A stretch of DNA of 64,000 nt, taken from assembly GCA_028692875.1 (NCBI GenBank), contig JAQUWL010000010.1, forward strand, positions 1 through 64,000, read 5' to 3'. The translations under genes and the position numbers were made by a program. Shown here piece by piece: positions 42,298 to 50,091 of the stretch. The notes below the pieces were generated by a model. It saw only the letters and a list, made by a program, of their open reading frames with translations. It did not search any database and had not been told where the DNA came from. The stretch comes from Sulfurospirillaceae bacterium (GTDB lineage: Bacteria; Campylobacterota; Campylobacteria; Campylobacterales; Sulfurospirillaceae). How positions within the stretch are numbered: the stretch's first letter is position 1; the number at the start of each line of letters is the position of its first letter.

Positions 42298-43203
42298 GTG
42301 GATAAATATAAAACCAGAAACACAATTTCCAAGACATCATTTTGGTCAACTTTTTGGGATACCACAAAAGATGGCAAAAAAAAGCTAAGCATTCGTGCAA
42401 AACGGTGGATGGTTGTTGTGGCTGTACACCTGCTTTTCTTTTTGTCTTTCGCCGTTGATGTTCAGGTTTTAGAGGGAACTTTGATGGGTTCAAGGTTTTT
42501 GGGTTTTCACTTGATTGATGTTTTTGCAACGCTTGAGGTTTATTTGGCGACCTATCATATGCCTATAAATATGGTTATCGGAACAGTTAGTATCGTTTTG
42601 GTTTACTTGATAATCGGTGGAAGAACGTATTGTTCTTGGATTTGTCCTTACGGACTTTTTAGCGAAATAGGCGAAAAGTTTCATGATATCCTTGTCTCCA
42701 AAAAAATCATCAAAGAGCGTGAATTTGACCATCGTGTAAAATATATTTTTTGGGCAATATTTTTGGCGTTGGCGTTTACGAGTGGTTATCTGGTTTTTGA
42801 AGTCATCAATGTTGTTGGTATATTGAGTCGTTTTATCGCTTATGGTTGGAGCGTGGCTTTGGCGTGGGTGTTAGCTGTGTTTTTAGTGGAGGTTTTCTTC
42901 GCCAGAAGAGCATGGTGTAAGTATCTTTGCCCTATCGGAGCGACATATGGAATTTTGGGATGGGTTAGTGCAACACGTATAGAGTGGAATGACAACTGCG
43001 ACCATTGTATGGTATGCCACGATGTCTGCTTTGAAAATCACGTTTTGGAGATTACAAAGAAAAAGTATGATGAACAAAGAAAAGAAAAAGGCATAAAAAA
43101 AGAGGTTATCCTAAATGGCGATTGTACTTTATGTGGTAGATGCATAGATGTTTGCCATGCAGATGCACTCTCTTATACATTTCGTCTGAAGTCTTTAGTA
43201 TGA
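42298..43203 (+). CDS. nosH: NosH, NapH-like membrane ferredoxin
   Basis: A 301-residue quinol-oxidising membrane protein with four or five segments, the NapH signatures CSWICPYGLF and CKYLCPIGATYG, and two C-terminal 4Fe-4S motifs (CDHCMVCHDVC and CTLCGRCIDVC). It passes electrons to NosG. The start is the GTG at 42298, ten bases after nosC2 and 7 after AAAGG; the frame extends upstream into nosC2. Confidence 0.9.
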   Translation: MDKYKTRNTISKTSFWSTFWDTTKDGKKKLSIRAKRWMVVVAVHLLFFLSFAVDVQVLEGTLMGSRFLGFHLIDVFATLEVYLATYHMPINMVIGTVSIVLVYLIIGGRTYCSWICPYGLFSEIGEKFHDILVSKKIIKEREFDHRVKYIFWAIFLALAFTSGYLVFEVINVVGILSRFIAYGWSVALAWVLAVFLVEVFFARRAWCKYLCPIGATYGILGWVSATRIEWNDNCDHCMVCHDVCFENHVLEITKKKYDEQRKEKGIKKEVILNGDCTLCGRCIDVCHADALSYTFRLKSLV

Positions 43204-43838
43204 TAGAAGTTGTTAATTTAACTAAAAAATTTGGCAATAGCCTTTCGTTGGACAGTGTCTCTTTGCGATTTGAAAAAGGCGATTATGTTGCATTGATGGG
43301 ACCAAATGGAGCAGGAAAAACAACATTGATTCGTCTACTTTTGGGATATTATCATCCAACACAAGGAGAGGTTTTTATCGATGGACTTGACCCAATCTCA
43401 CAGCGTGTAAAAGTTCTAGAGAAGATTAGTTTTGTTCCACAGCTTCCGCCACCAATAAAATTAAATTTGGAAGAGCTTATAGGCTATGTTTGCGACAGTT
43501 CAGGCGTTAAAAAGAGTGAGATTGAGTATTTTGCCAAAGAGATGGAGTTTGATTTGGAGCTAAATCTAAAAAAGTCATTTTTCAAGCTTAGCGGCGGAAT
43601 GAAGCAGAAGATGCTTATAGCGATAAGTCTTGCAAAAAAGAGCGAGATTGTTATCTATGATGAGCCGACAGCAAACCTTGACCCAAAGGCAAGGGATAAC
43701 TTTTATCGACTTTTAAAGCAGAATGAAAATGGCAAAATAGCTCTTTTTGTAACACACAGACTTGACGAAATAAAACAGATCGTCAATCGTGAAATCTATA
43801 TGGATTTGGGAAAAATTATCAGTGATGCGAAGATTTAG
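43200..43838 (+). CDS. nosF: NosF, ABC ATPase for NosZ maturation
   Basis: A 212-residue ATPase with Walker A GPNGAGKTT, signature FKLSGGMKQKM, Walker B IVIYDEPTANLD and the switch His in FVTHRLDE. It powers NosY in the NosDFY complex. The ATG at 43200 overlaps the nosH stop (ATGA); the frame is open further upstream within nosH. In this cluster nosY is about 4 kb downstream. Confidence 0.9.
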   Translation: MIEVVNLTKKFGNSLSLDSVSLRFEKGDYVALMGPNGAGKTTLIRLLLGYYHPTQGEVFIDGLDPISQRVKVLEKISFVPQLPPPIKLNLEELIGYVCDSSGVKKSEIEYFAKEMEFDLELNLKKSFFKLSGGMKQKMLIAISLAKKSEIVIYDEPTANLDPKARDNFYRLLKQNENGKIALFVTHRLDEIKQIVNREIYMDLGKIISDAKI

Positions 43839-44262
43839 CCAAATTTTCTTTCTGCTGTTTTTATTTTTTGGTTGCGACAATAAGTCAAATATAGACCCAA
43901 AAAAGATGCATTGGGATAGAGATATGTGCATAAGATGCAAAATGGTTTTAAGCGATAGAAAATTTTCAGCCCAAGCCATCAATCCCAAAACAAGACAAAA
44001 ATATACCTTTGATGATATTGGTTGTGTTATCTTATGGTTTAAAGAAGATAGGATTGAGTGGGCAGATGAGGCGATTATCTGGGTCAATGATGCTATTAGT
44101 GGCGAATGGATAGATGCAAGAACTGCTTTTTACGATACTGAAAATATAACCCCTATGGCTTATGGATTTGGTGCTCATAAAACAAAAGAGCAGATAAAGC
44201 CAAATCAAGAAATTATAGACTTTTTGGAAGTTCAAAAACGTGTAATAAAGATAGGAAAATGA
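43825..44262 (+). CDS. nosL: NosL, copper-binding lipoprotein (first copy)
   Basis: A 145-residue lipoprotein (lipobox FFGC) with the NosL Cu(I)-binding segment MCIRCKM and the core FDDIGCVILWF, IDARTAFY and PMAYGFGA. NosL delivers copper to NosD/NosZ. Start ATG at 43825 lies within the end of nosF, giving a 14-base overlap. Confidence 0.9.
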   Translation: MRRFSQIFFLLFLFFGCDNKSNIDPKKMHWDRDMCIRCKMVLSDRKFSAQAINPKTRQKYTFDDIGCVILWFKEDRIEWADEAIIWVNDAISGEWIDARTAFYDTENITPMAYGFGAHKTKEQIKPNQEIIDFLEVQKRVIKIGK

Positions 44263-44573
44263 TAAAAAAAAGCATATTTTTTTTCTTTTTTATTGTAACT
44301 CTTTCTGTTTTTATCGCAATTCAGTATCTTTTTTTTCAAAAAAATAACGCTCTAAGTGCCGAAATGCTTTCAAAAAAAGAGAGGTTTGTTGGAGTTGTTG
44401 GTTTGCCAGATATGGCGATTGTTAGTGAAGCACACTATGTAAGGCATCGAAGTTTGAGCGATACATTCTCTTTTTTTGCAGATGCTCCCTCTTTGCTGGA
44501 GTATTTTCCCTCCACTTTTGTTTATAATTACTCAACTATAGCCCAAAAAAATCCCTCAAGGATACAAAAGTGA
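44259..44573 (+). CDS. Small membrane protein of the nos operon, function unknown
   Basis: A 104-residue protein with one strong N-terminal segment (about 5-25) and a short exported domain (MLSKKERFVGVVGLPDMAIVSEAHYVRHRSLSDTF). I do not recognise the family. It overlaps nosL and the following permease by 4 bases each, so it is part of the operon. One Met and two His near the centre could contact copper (guess). Confidence 0.65.
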   Translation: MIKKSIFFFFFIVTLSVFIAIQYLFFQKNNALSAEMLSKKERFVGVVGLPDMAIVSEAHYVRHRSLSDTFSFFADAPSLLEYFPSTFVYNYSTIAQKNPSRIQK

Positions 44574-45757
44574 AAAGCAAGATCAATATATTTTTGATGG
44601 AGTATGCTATCAATTCGCTTTTGCGAAGAGGTGGTAAAAATATTTTTATTTTATTGATATTTACCCTTTTGGTTTTCTTGCTCTCAAGTGCGCTTTTTAT
44701 ATCGGAGTCAATAAAGCTTGAGTTAAATAGTGTTGTCAAGCAACTTCCGCAGATAACACTACAACGCTTTCAAGCTGGAAGACAAGTTGATGTGCCTACC
44801 TCTAGGGTCGATAAACTGATTTTAATAGAGGGTATTCAAAGTGTGGTGCCTAGAGTTTGGGGGTACTACTATTTTAAAGTTGCTGGAGTTAATTTTTCTG
44901 TTGTTGGTGTTGATGCTTTTGAGGAGCAGTACACCAAGCAACTACAAGATATCATCGATAAAACAGATATTTCGGTTTTTAAACAAGACAACTCTATGCT
45001 TGTTGGCTCTGGAGTCAGGAGGGTTTTGGATGAAAACTATTATAAAGATTTTTTCAACTTTGTAACACATGATGGCAAGTGGAAAAGGCTCAATATCGCA
45101 GGAGTTTTTAACTCCGATGTTTCGCTTGAGGCAAACGATATGATTTTGATTTCCAAAAAAAGTGCTTATGAGATATTTGGTATGGATAAAACTATGGCAA
45201 CAGATATAGTGGTTAAGGTCTCAAATCCTACTGAAATACCGATGATTGTATCAAAAATAAATGAACTTTATCCAGATATGAGAACCATCACTCAAGATGA
45301 TATTAGAGTAAGTTATCAAAATATTTTTGACTATAAAAGTGGGTTTTTTCTTGCTCTTTTTGTTGTTTGTGCTTTTACCTTTTTTATCATCATCTATGAT
45401 AAAGCTAGCGGTTTGAGCTCAGAGGAGAAAAAGGAGATAGGCATCTTAAAAGCTGTTGGCTGGAGAATGGATGATATTATCAAGGAGAAGTTTTATGAAA
45501 GTTTTATCCTCTCTTTTTGTGCTTTTTTACTAGGACTTGTGTTGGCTTTGTTTTTTGTTTATGGTCTGCAAGCACCACTTCTTAGGGATGTTTTTATTGG
45601 ATATTCTCAACTCAAGCCACCTTTTAATTTACCTTTTAATGTCGATTTTGCACATATGATTTTACTTTTTTTGCTTAGCGTCCCAGTATATATTGCCTCT
45701 ACCATCATCCCATCGTGGAAGGCTTCAACTCTTGATGCTGATGAGGTGATGAGATGA
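44570..45757 (+). CDS. FtsX/MacB-type ABC transporter permease in the nos operon
   Basis: A 395-residue permease with the MacB layout: one N-terminal segment (about 20-42), a large periplasmic domain (about 45-255), and three C-terminal segments, with GILKAVGWRMDDIIKEKFYES as the ATPase-contact loop. Such pairs drive periplasmic lipoprotein or substrate movement by mechanotransmission. The ATPase follows with a 4-base overlap. It is a different transporter type from NosY and not part of the canonical nos set. Confidence 0.82.
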   Translation: MKSKINIFLMEYAINSLLRRGGKNIFILLIFTLLVFLLSSALFISESIKLELNSVVKQLPQITLQRFQAGRQVDVPTSRVDKLILIEGIQSVVPRVWGYYYFKVAGVNFSVVGVDAFEEQYTKQLQDIIDKTDISVFKQDNSMLVGSGVRRVLDENYYKDFFNFVTHDGKWKRLNIAGVFNSDVSLEANDMILISKKSAYEIFGMDKTMATDIVVKVSNPTEIPMIVSKINELYPDMRTITQDDIRVSYQNIFDYKSGFFLALFVVCAFTFFIIIYDKASGLSSEEKKEIGILKAVGWRMDDIIKEKFYESFILSFCAFLLGLVLALFFVYGLQAPLLRDVFIGYSQLKPPFNLPFNVDFAHMILLFLLSVPVYIASTIIPSWKASTLDADEVMR

Positions 45758-46422
45758 TAAAACTAGAGAAAGTTACCAAAGTTTTCGCGCAAGGTCAAAA
45801 CGAAGTTGTCGCTTTAAAAGATATATCTTTACATGTAAGAGGCGGAGAGTTTGTTGTTTTAAAAGGAGCGAGCGGTAGTGGCAAAAGTACCATTTTATCG
45901 CTTATAGCAGGACTTAGCAAGCCTACATGTGGAGAGATTTTGGTCGATGGCAAGTCTATTTCAAAACTATTTGATAACTTTAGTGCAATGTTTCGGCGTG
46001 AAAATATTGGATTTATTTTTCAAAAATACAACCTTATACCTACTTTGAGTGTTAAAGAGAATATTATTGTTCCACTTATCCCTTCAAATCCAGACCCAAA
46101 AGAGATACAAATAAGAGCTTGTGAGGTTATGGAGAAGTTTTCTATTGCCTCAAAGGCGGATATGCTGGTCAAAAATCTTTCTGGAGGAGAACAGCAACGA
46201 GTTGCCATAGCAAGAGCACTTATAAACAATCCTCGCATTATTATTGCAGATGAGCCTACGGCAAATTTGGACTCAAAACTCTCTTTGGAGCTGATTGAGA
46301 TTCTTAAAAAACTAAAGGCAGAAAACAGAACCATTTTGGTAGCCACGCATGATCCACTTTTTTTTGAGCTTGATTGTGTTGATTGTGTTATTGAGGTAAA
46401 AAATGGTGAGATACTAAAATGA
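45754..46422 (+). CDS. LolD/MacB-type ABC ATPase in the nos operon
   Basis: A 222-residue ATPase with Walker A GASGSGKST, signature NLSGGEQQRVAIARAL, Walker B IIIADEPTANLD and switch ATHDPLF. This is the normal partner of an FtsX/MacB permease, encoded just upstream. A TACATGTA palindrome lies near its start (45830). Confidence 0.88.
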   Translation: MIKLEKVTKVFAQGQNEVVALKDISLHVRGGEFVVLKGASGSGKSTILSLIAGLSKPTCGEILVDGKSISKLFDNFSAMFRRENIGFIFQKYNLIPTLSVKENIIVPLIPSNPDPKEIQIRACEVMEKFSIASKADMLVKNLSGGEQQRVAIARALINNPRIIIADEPTANLDSKLSLELIEILKKLKAENRTILVATHDPLFFELDCVDCVIEVKNGEILK

Positions 46423-47381
46423 CACTTACGCCAGAAATCATAGCTCTTTTGATGCTTGATGCGCTTTTTTTGTTTTTCTCTTTCATCGCATTTGTGATAA
46501 GTGTGCGAATCTATCTCAAATGGGATTCATCCTCTTTTTCGCCCTTGCAGTACGGACTTGAAAAGCAAAGCTATCTTGTTGGTGTCGTTATCAAATATAT
46601 CTTTTTTCTCAAGCTTCCGTTATTTCTTTTTTATGTCTATACATGTGACAAACTTTCAAACATCATAACTGGGGCAATGTGTGCTTCTGGTGTTGTAAAT
46701 TCAGTCGATTTTGGACTATATTTGATGGTTTTTAAGATACTAAATCTTTATCTTTTTGGTTTTTGGCTTTTGCTTCATCAAGTGGATTTAAAAGATGAAA
46801 AGCAAAGTTTTACAAAGCTTAAATTTCTCCTTTTTGCCATCTTTTTTATCTTTCTTTTGAGTGAAATCATACTTGAGGTGTCATTTTTTGCCTCTTTAAA
46901 TATAAGCAAAATTGTTAGTTGTTGCGGTACGCTTTTTTCGGCAACGAGCAGTTCATATATCTCTTTATTGTTTAAGATAGACAGTGCTGTTTTGGTAGGA
47001 CTTTTTTATGGCTGTTTTGTCTTGATGGTCGTGGCATATTTTCTCAAAAACAGTCCGATATTTATAGTCTCCAACGGACTTTTTTTGTTTTTTAGTATCG
47101 CTTCACTTATAATCTTTTTTAGTACATATGTTTATGAGCTTCCTACGCACAACTGTCCGTTTTGTCTTTTGCAAAAAGAGTATTACGGAGTTGGGTATGT
47201 GATGTATATATCTCTTTTTATGGGAACATTTTATGGATTTTGCGGAGGAGTTTTGCAAAGAGTTTCTCAAATAGTGATGCCTCACTACGCCCTTATATCC
47301 ATCGTTTCCAATACATTTTATGTCGCAATCGTCTCTTTGTACCCGATTGTTTATCGACTACATAATGGAGTTTGGCTTTGA
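46419..47381 (+). CDS. Polytopic membrane protein with a CPFC motif in the nos operon
   Basis: A 320-residue protein with about eight membrane segments. Near residue 246 there is HNCPFCLLQKEYYGVGY, with a CxxC pair directly after a predicted segment, as in disulfide-exchanging or metal-handling membrane proteins. Other cysteines occur at MCASG and VSCCG. The family is unknown to me. Its 4-base overlaps with the ATPase before and the second nosL after place it firmly in the operon. Confidence 0.7.
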   Translation: MTLTPEIIALLMLDALFLFFSFIAFVISVRIYLKWDSSSFSPLQYGLEKQSYLVGVVIKYIFFLKLPLFLFYVYTCDKLSNIITGAMCASGVVNSVDFGLYLMVFKILNLYLFGFWLLLHQVDLKDEKQSFTKLKFLLFAIFFIFLLSEIILEVSFFASLNISKIVSCCGTLFSATSSSYISLLFKIDSAVLVGLFYGCFVLMVVAYFLKNSPIFIVSNGLFLFFSIASLIIFFSTYVYELPTHNCPFCLLQKEYYGVGYVMYISLFMGTFYGFCGGVLQRVSQIVMPHYALISIVSNTFYVAIVSLYPIVYRLHNGVWL

Positions 47382-47872
47382 AAAATATCATTTTGATTTT
47401 GTTTCCAGTTTTTGCTTTAGGCGGACTTTTTTTCTATCTAAATACAGTGTATAAAAGTCCAACAGATATCATCAATAAAGAAAAAATCCCACTAGAATAT
47501 AAAGACAATACTGTTCAATGCCCGCAGTGCAATATGTTTTTGGTGGGCAAAAAATATACTGCCCAAGTCATTACGTCTGATAATAAAACGCACTTTTTTG
47601 ATGATGTTGGTTGTGTTGTACTTTGGTTTAGAGATACGAAAAAAGATGAGCAAAAAAGCACTATCTGGGTTTTTACACTTGATACAAATCGTTGGATTGA
47701 TGCAAGAAAATCTTTCTATTCGCTAAGCGATGATACGCCTATGAAGTACGGATTTGGGGCATATGAGCAGAAAAAAGAGGGTTTTATCGTTTTTGAGGAG
47801 ATGAGGCTGAAAATGCTTAGGGGAGAAAATATGAGTGACCCAAAAATACGTAAACAATTATTAGGAAAATAA
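47378..47872 (+). CDS. NosL-like copper protein (second copy)
   Basis: A 164-residue protein with an N-terminal membrane anchor and no lipobox Cys. The NosL core is clear: CPQCNMFLVGKKYTAQV, FFDDVGCVVLWFR, WIDARKSFYS and MKYGFGAYE. The TTG at 47378 overlaps the previous stop (TTGA) and lies 8 bases after ATGGAG; a TTG two codons earlier is less well spaced. It is about as similar to the first NosL as paralogs in one operon would be. Confidence 0.82.
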   Translation: MKNIILILFPVFALGGLFFYLNTVYKSPTDIINKEKIPLEYKDNTVQCPQCNMFLVGKKYTAQVITSDNKTHFFDDVGCVVLWFRDTKKDEQKSTIWVFTLDTNRWIDARKSFYSLSDDTPMKYGFGAYEQKKEGFIVFEEMRLKMLRGENMSDPKIRKQLLGK

Positions 47873-47873
47873 G

Positions 47874-48701
47874 ATGAAAAATTTGATGTTGATAGCATAT
47901 CTAGACCTCAAAGAGTCCATTCGGGCAAGATGGTTTTTGGTCTATTCGTTGGTTTTTGGAGGGCTTATCGCACTCTTTTTTATAGCAGGAGTGACCGAGT
48001 CGCAAGTTATGGGATTTAGCGGACTTAGTAGGCTTCTTTTGATGTATATACAAGTGACGATTGTCATCTTGCCGATTTTTATTTTGATTACGACTGTGAG
48101 GTCGATTTCTGGGGATAGAGATAACCATATTTTGGAGTATATGCTCTCTTTTCCGATATCGTTGAGTGACTATTATTGGGGCAAAATCATAGGCAGGTTT
48201 GGAACAGTTTTTGTGCCAGTCTTTTTTGCGATGGTTTTGGCATCTTTGGTGGGTTTTGCAAAGGGGGCAAGTATTCCTTGGAGCATATTTTTTCTCTACA
48301 CTGGGCTGCTTTTTGCTTTAACCTCATCATTTTTGGGTATCGCTTTTTTTATCTCTACGATTGTAAAGTCCTCCGAGGTGGCATTGGGATTGTCATTTTT
48401 TGTGTGGATATTTTTGTTGGCATTTATTGATATTGCGCTGATTAGCTTGATGATGCAAAATCGCTTTAGCGAAGAGTTGATTATAGCTATATCGTTGATA
48501 AATCCTATGGAAGTTTTTAGAGTTTCTGCCATCAGCTTGTTTGACCCAGAGTTGACCGTTATGGGACCTGTGGCATTTGTTATACTCGACAATGTCAGCC
48601 GTTTTGTTTTTATAGCTTTTTCTATTTTGTACCCTTTTGTTTTAGGGCTTGTATTTGCTTTTTTTGGCTTTAAGTTGTTTAAAAAGATAGATTTAATTTA
48701 G
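47874..48701 (+). CDS. nosY: NosY, ABC-2-type permease
   Basis: A 275-residue permease with six segments. The SGDRDNHILEYMLSFPISLSDYYWGK region is the typical NosY coupling stretch. It works with NosF and NosD. Spacing of one base after the second nosL. Separation from nosF by five genes is unusual. Confidence 0.9.
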   Translation: MKNLMLIAYLDLKESIRARWFLVYSLVFGGLIALFFIAGVTESQVMGFSGLSRLLLMYIQVTIVILPIFILITTVRSISGDRDNHILEYMLSFPISLSDYYWGKIIGRFGTVFVPVFFAMVLASLVGFAKGASIPWSIFFLYTGLLFALTSSFLGIAFFISTIVKSSEVALGLSFFVWIFLLAFIDIALISLMMQNRFSEELIIAISLINPMEVFRVSAISLFDPELTVMGPVAFVILDNVSRFVFIAFSILYPFVLGLVFAFFGFKLFKKIDLI

Positions 48702-48710
48702 GAGTTATGG

Positions 48711-49178
48711 ATGAAAAAATTTTTACTTACGATTGTTTTAGGCTCATTGCTTTTGGCTGGAGTCATTGAGGCGGATAAAAATGCTACATGTTTGATAAGA
48801 AAAATAAAAGTATATGAAGCACCACGTTGGGTTACGACTATTCAAGTTAGAAGTGGTGAGACAATATATTTTTGTAGTCCGAAGTCTATGTTTGAATTTT
48901 TCTTTCATCCAGCAAAATGGCCACAGTACAACGTAAAGCAAGACGGCGATATGAGAATATCTGTAAATACTCATGATACTCTAAAAAAAATTGACGCAAG
49001 AAAAGCCTATTTTGTTTATGGAGCTAAAGAGATTAGCCCTGCTGGAGATGATTTGCCAGCTTTTGAGACAAAAGAGTCGGCACAAAAATTTGCCGATAAA
49101 AATGGAGGAAAAAAGGTTTTGTTTTTTGACGAGGTTCCTTTTGCTCTTATCAATCTTCTAAACGGAAGGATAAAGTAG
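48711..49178 (+). CDS. NosL-related exported protein (third copy)
   Basis: A 155-residue protein with a Sec signal peptide. It keeps NosL features (IYFCSPKSMFEFFFHPAKW, KIDARKAYFVYGA, FETKESAQKFADKNGGK, VLFFDEVP), but the usual CxxC-x-M metal site is replaced by a single Cys (ATCLIRK), so copper binding must differ. It ends the nos operon and starts after GGAG. Confidence 0.8.
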   Translation: MKKFLLTIVLGSLLLAGVIEADKNATCLIRKIKVYEAPRWVTTIQVRSGETIYFCSPKSMFEFFFHPAKWPQYNVKQDGDMRISVNTHDTLKKIDARKAYFVYGAKEISPAGDDLPAFETKESAQKFADKNGGKKVLFFDEVPFALINLLNGRIK

Positions 49179-49264
49179 TATTTTTGAGCTACATGTAAGG
49201 CTTAAAGATTTTAAAAACCTTGATGGGCTATGATGAGGGTTGCAAAGCTCAAAAAGGAGCCGAT

Positions 49265-50083
49265 ATGAAAATAGCAATGACAGGCGCAAGTGGTTTTGTT
49301 GCAAACGCTTTAAGAAAGGTTTTCCCAGATGTTGTCTCTATCGAAAGAGGCGATGGTGTAGAGGATATACTTAAGAAACTCGATGGGGTATACGCCGTTT
49401 TCAATCTCGCTGGAGCACCTATTGCTAAGCGATGGGACGAGGAGTATAAAAAAGTTTTATACAAAAGTCGTATAGAGACAACAAAAAAAGTTGTTCAAGC
49501 CATAAATAAAAGCAATATTGAGCATTTTATATCTACTTCTGCAGTCGGTGTTTATCCAAATGATATCGCATGTGACGAAACAACAAACCGATTAAGTGAT
49601 GATTTTTTGGCACATATTGTCAAAGATTGGGAAAAAGAGGCTCTTGCTTGCAATAAAAAAACTACCATACTTAGGTTTGGTGTTGTTTTTGGAAAAGATG
49701 GTGGGGCGTTGTCTGCGATGTTGCCAGCTTTTAAATTTGGATTTGGTGGAACAATAGGCGATGGAAGCATGGTGGTTAGCTGGATAGATATCAATGATCT
49801 TTGCAAAATTTATCAATTTGTTTTGCAAAATAAACTCTCAGGTATTTTCAATGCCACTTCTCCAAAGCCAGTTACCAATCTTGTTTTGACTAAAACTCTT
49901 GGAAAGCTTTTAAATAGACCAACACTCTTTCCTTTGCCTAAATTTTTGGTAAAACTTATCTTCTCGCAAGGTGCTAGTGTTTTGCTAGATAGTAAAGAGG
50001 TTTATCCAAAGGCTCTTTTGGAAAATGGTTTTAAGTTTGAATATCCAAATATTGAAATGAGTCTGAGAAATATCCTTTTCTAG
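49265..50083 (+). CDS. TIGR01777-family NAD-dependent epimerase (YfcH-like)
   Basis: A 272-residue extended SDR: TGASGFVA (residues 6-13), NLAGAPIAKRWDEEYK, STSAVGVYP, LRFGVVFGKDGGAL, VSWIDINDL. These are the marks of the YfcH/TIGR01777 group. The ATG at 49265 follows AAGGAG; the frame extends to 49220 without a ribosome site. Substrate unknown. Confidence 0.85.
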   Translation: MKIAMTGASGFVANALRKVFPDVVSIERGDGVEDILKKLDGVYAVFNLAGAPIAKRWDEEYKKVLYKSRIETTKKVVQAINKSNIEHFISTSAVGVYPNDIACDETTNRLSDDFLAHIVKDWEKEALACNKKTTILRFGVVFGKDGGALSAMLPAFKFGFGGTIGDGSMVVSWIDINDLCKIYQFVLQNKLSGIFNATSPKPVTNLVLTKTLGKLLNRPTLFPLPKFLVKLIFSQGASVLLDSKEVYPKALLENGFKFEYPNIEMSLRNILF

Positions 50084-50091
50084 AGCAATCC

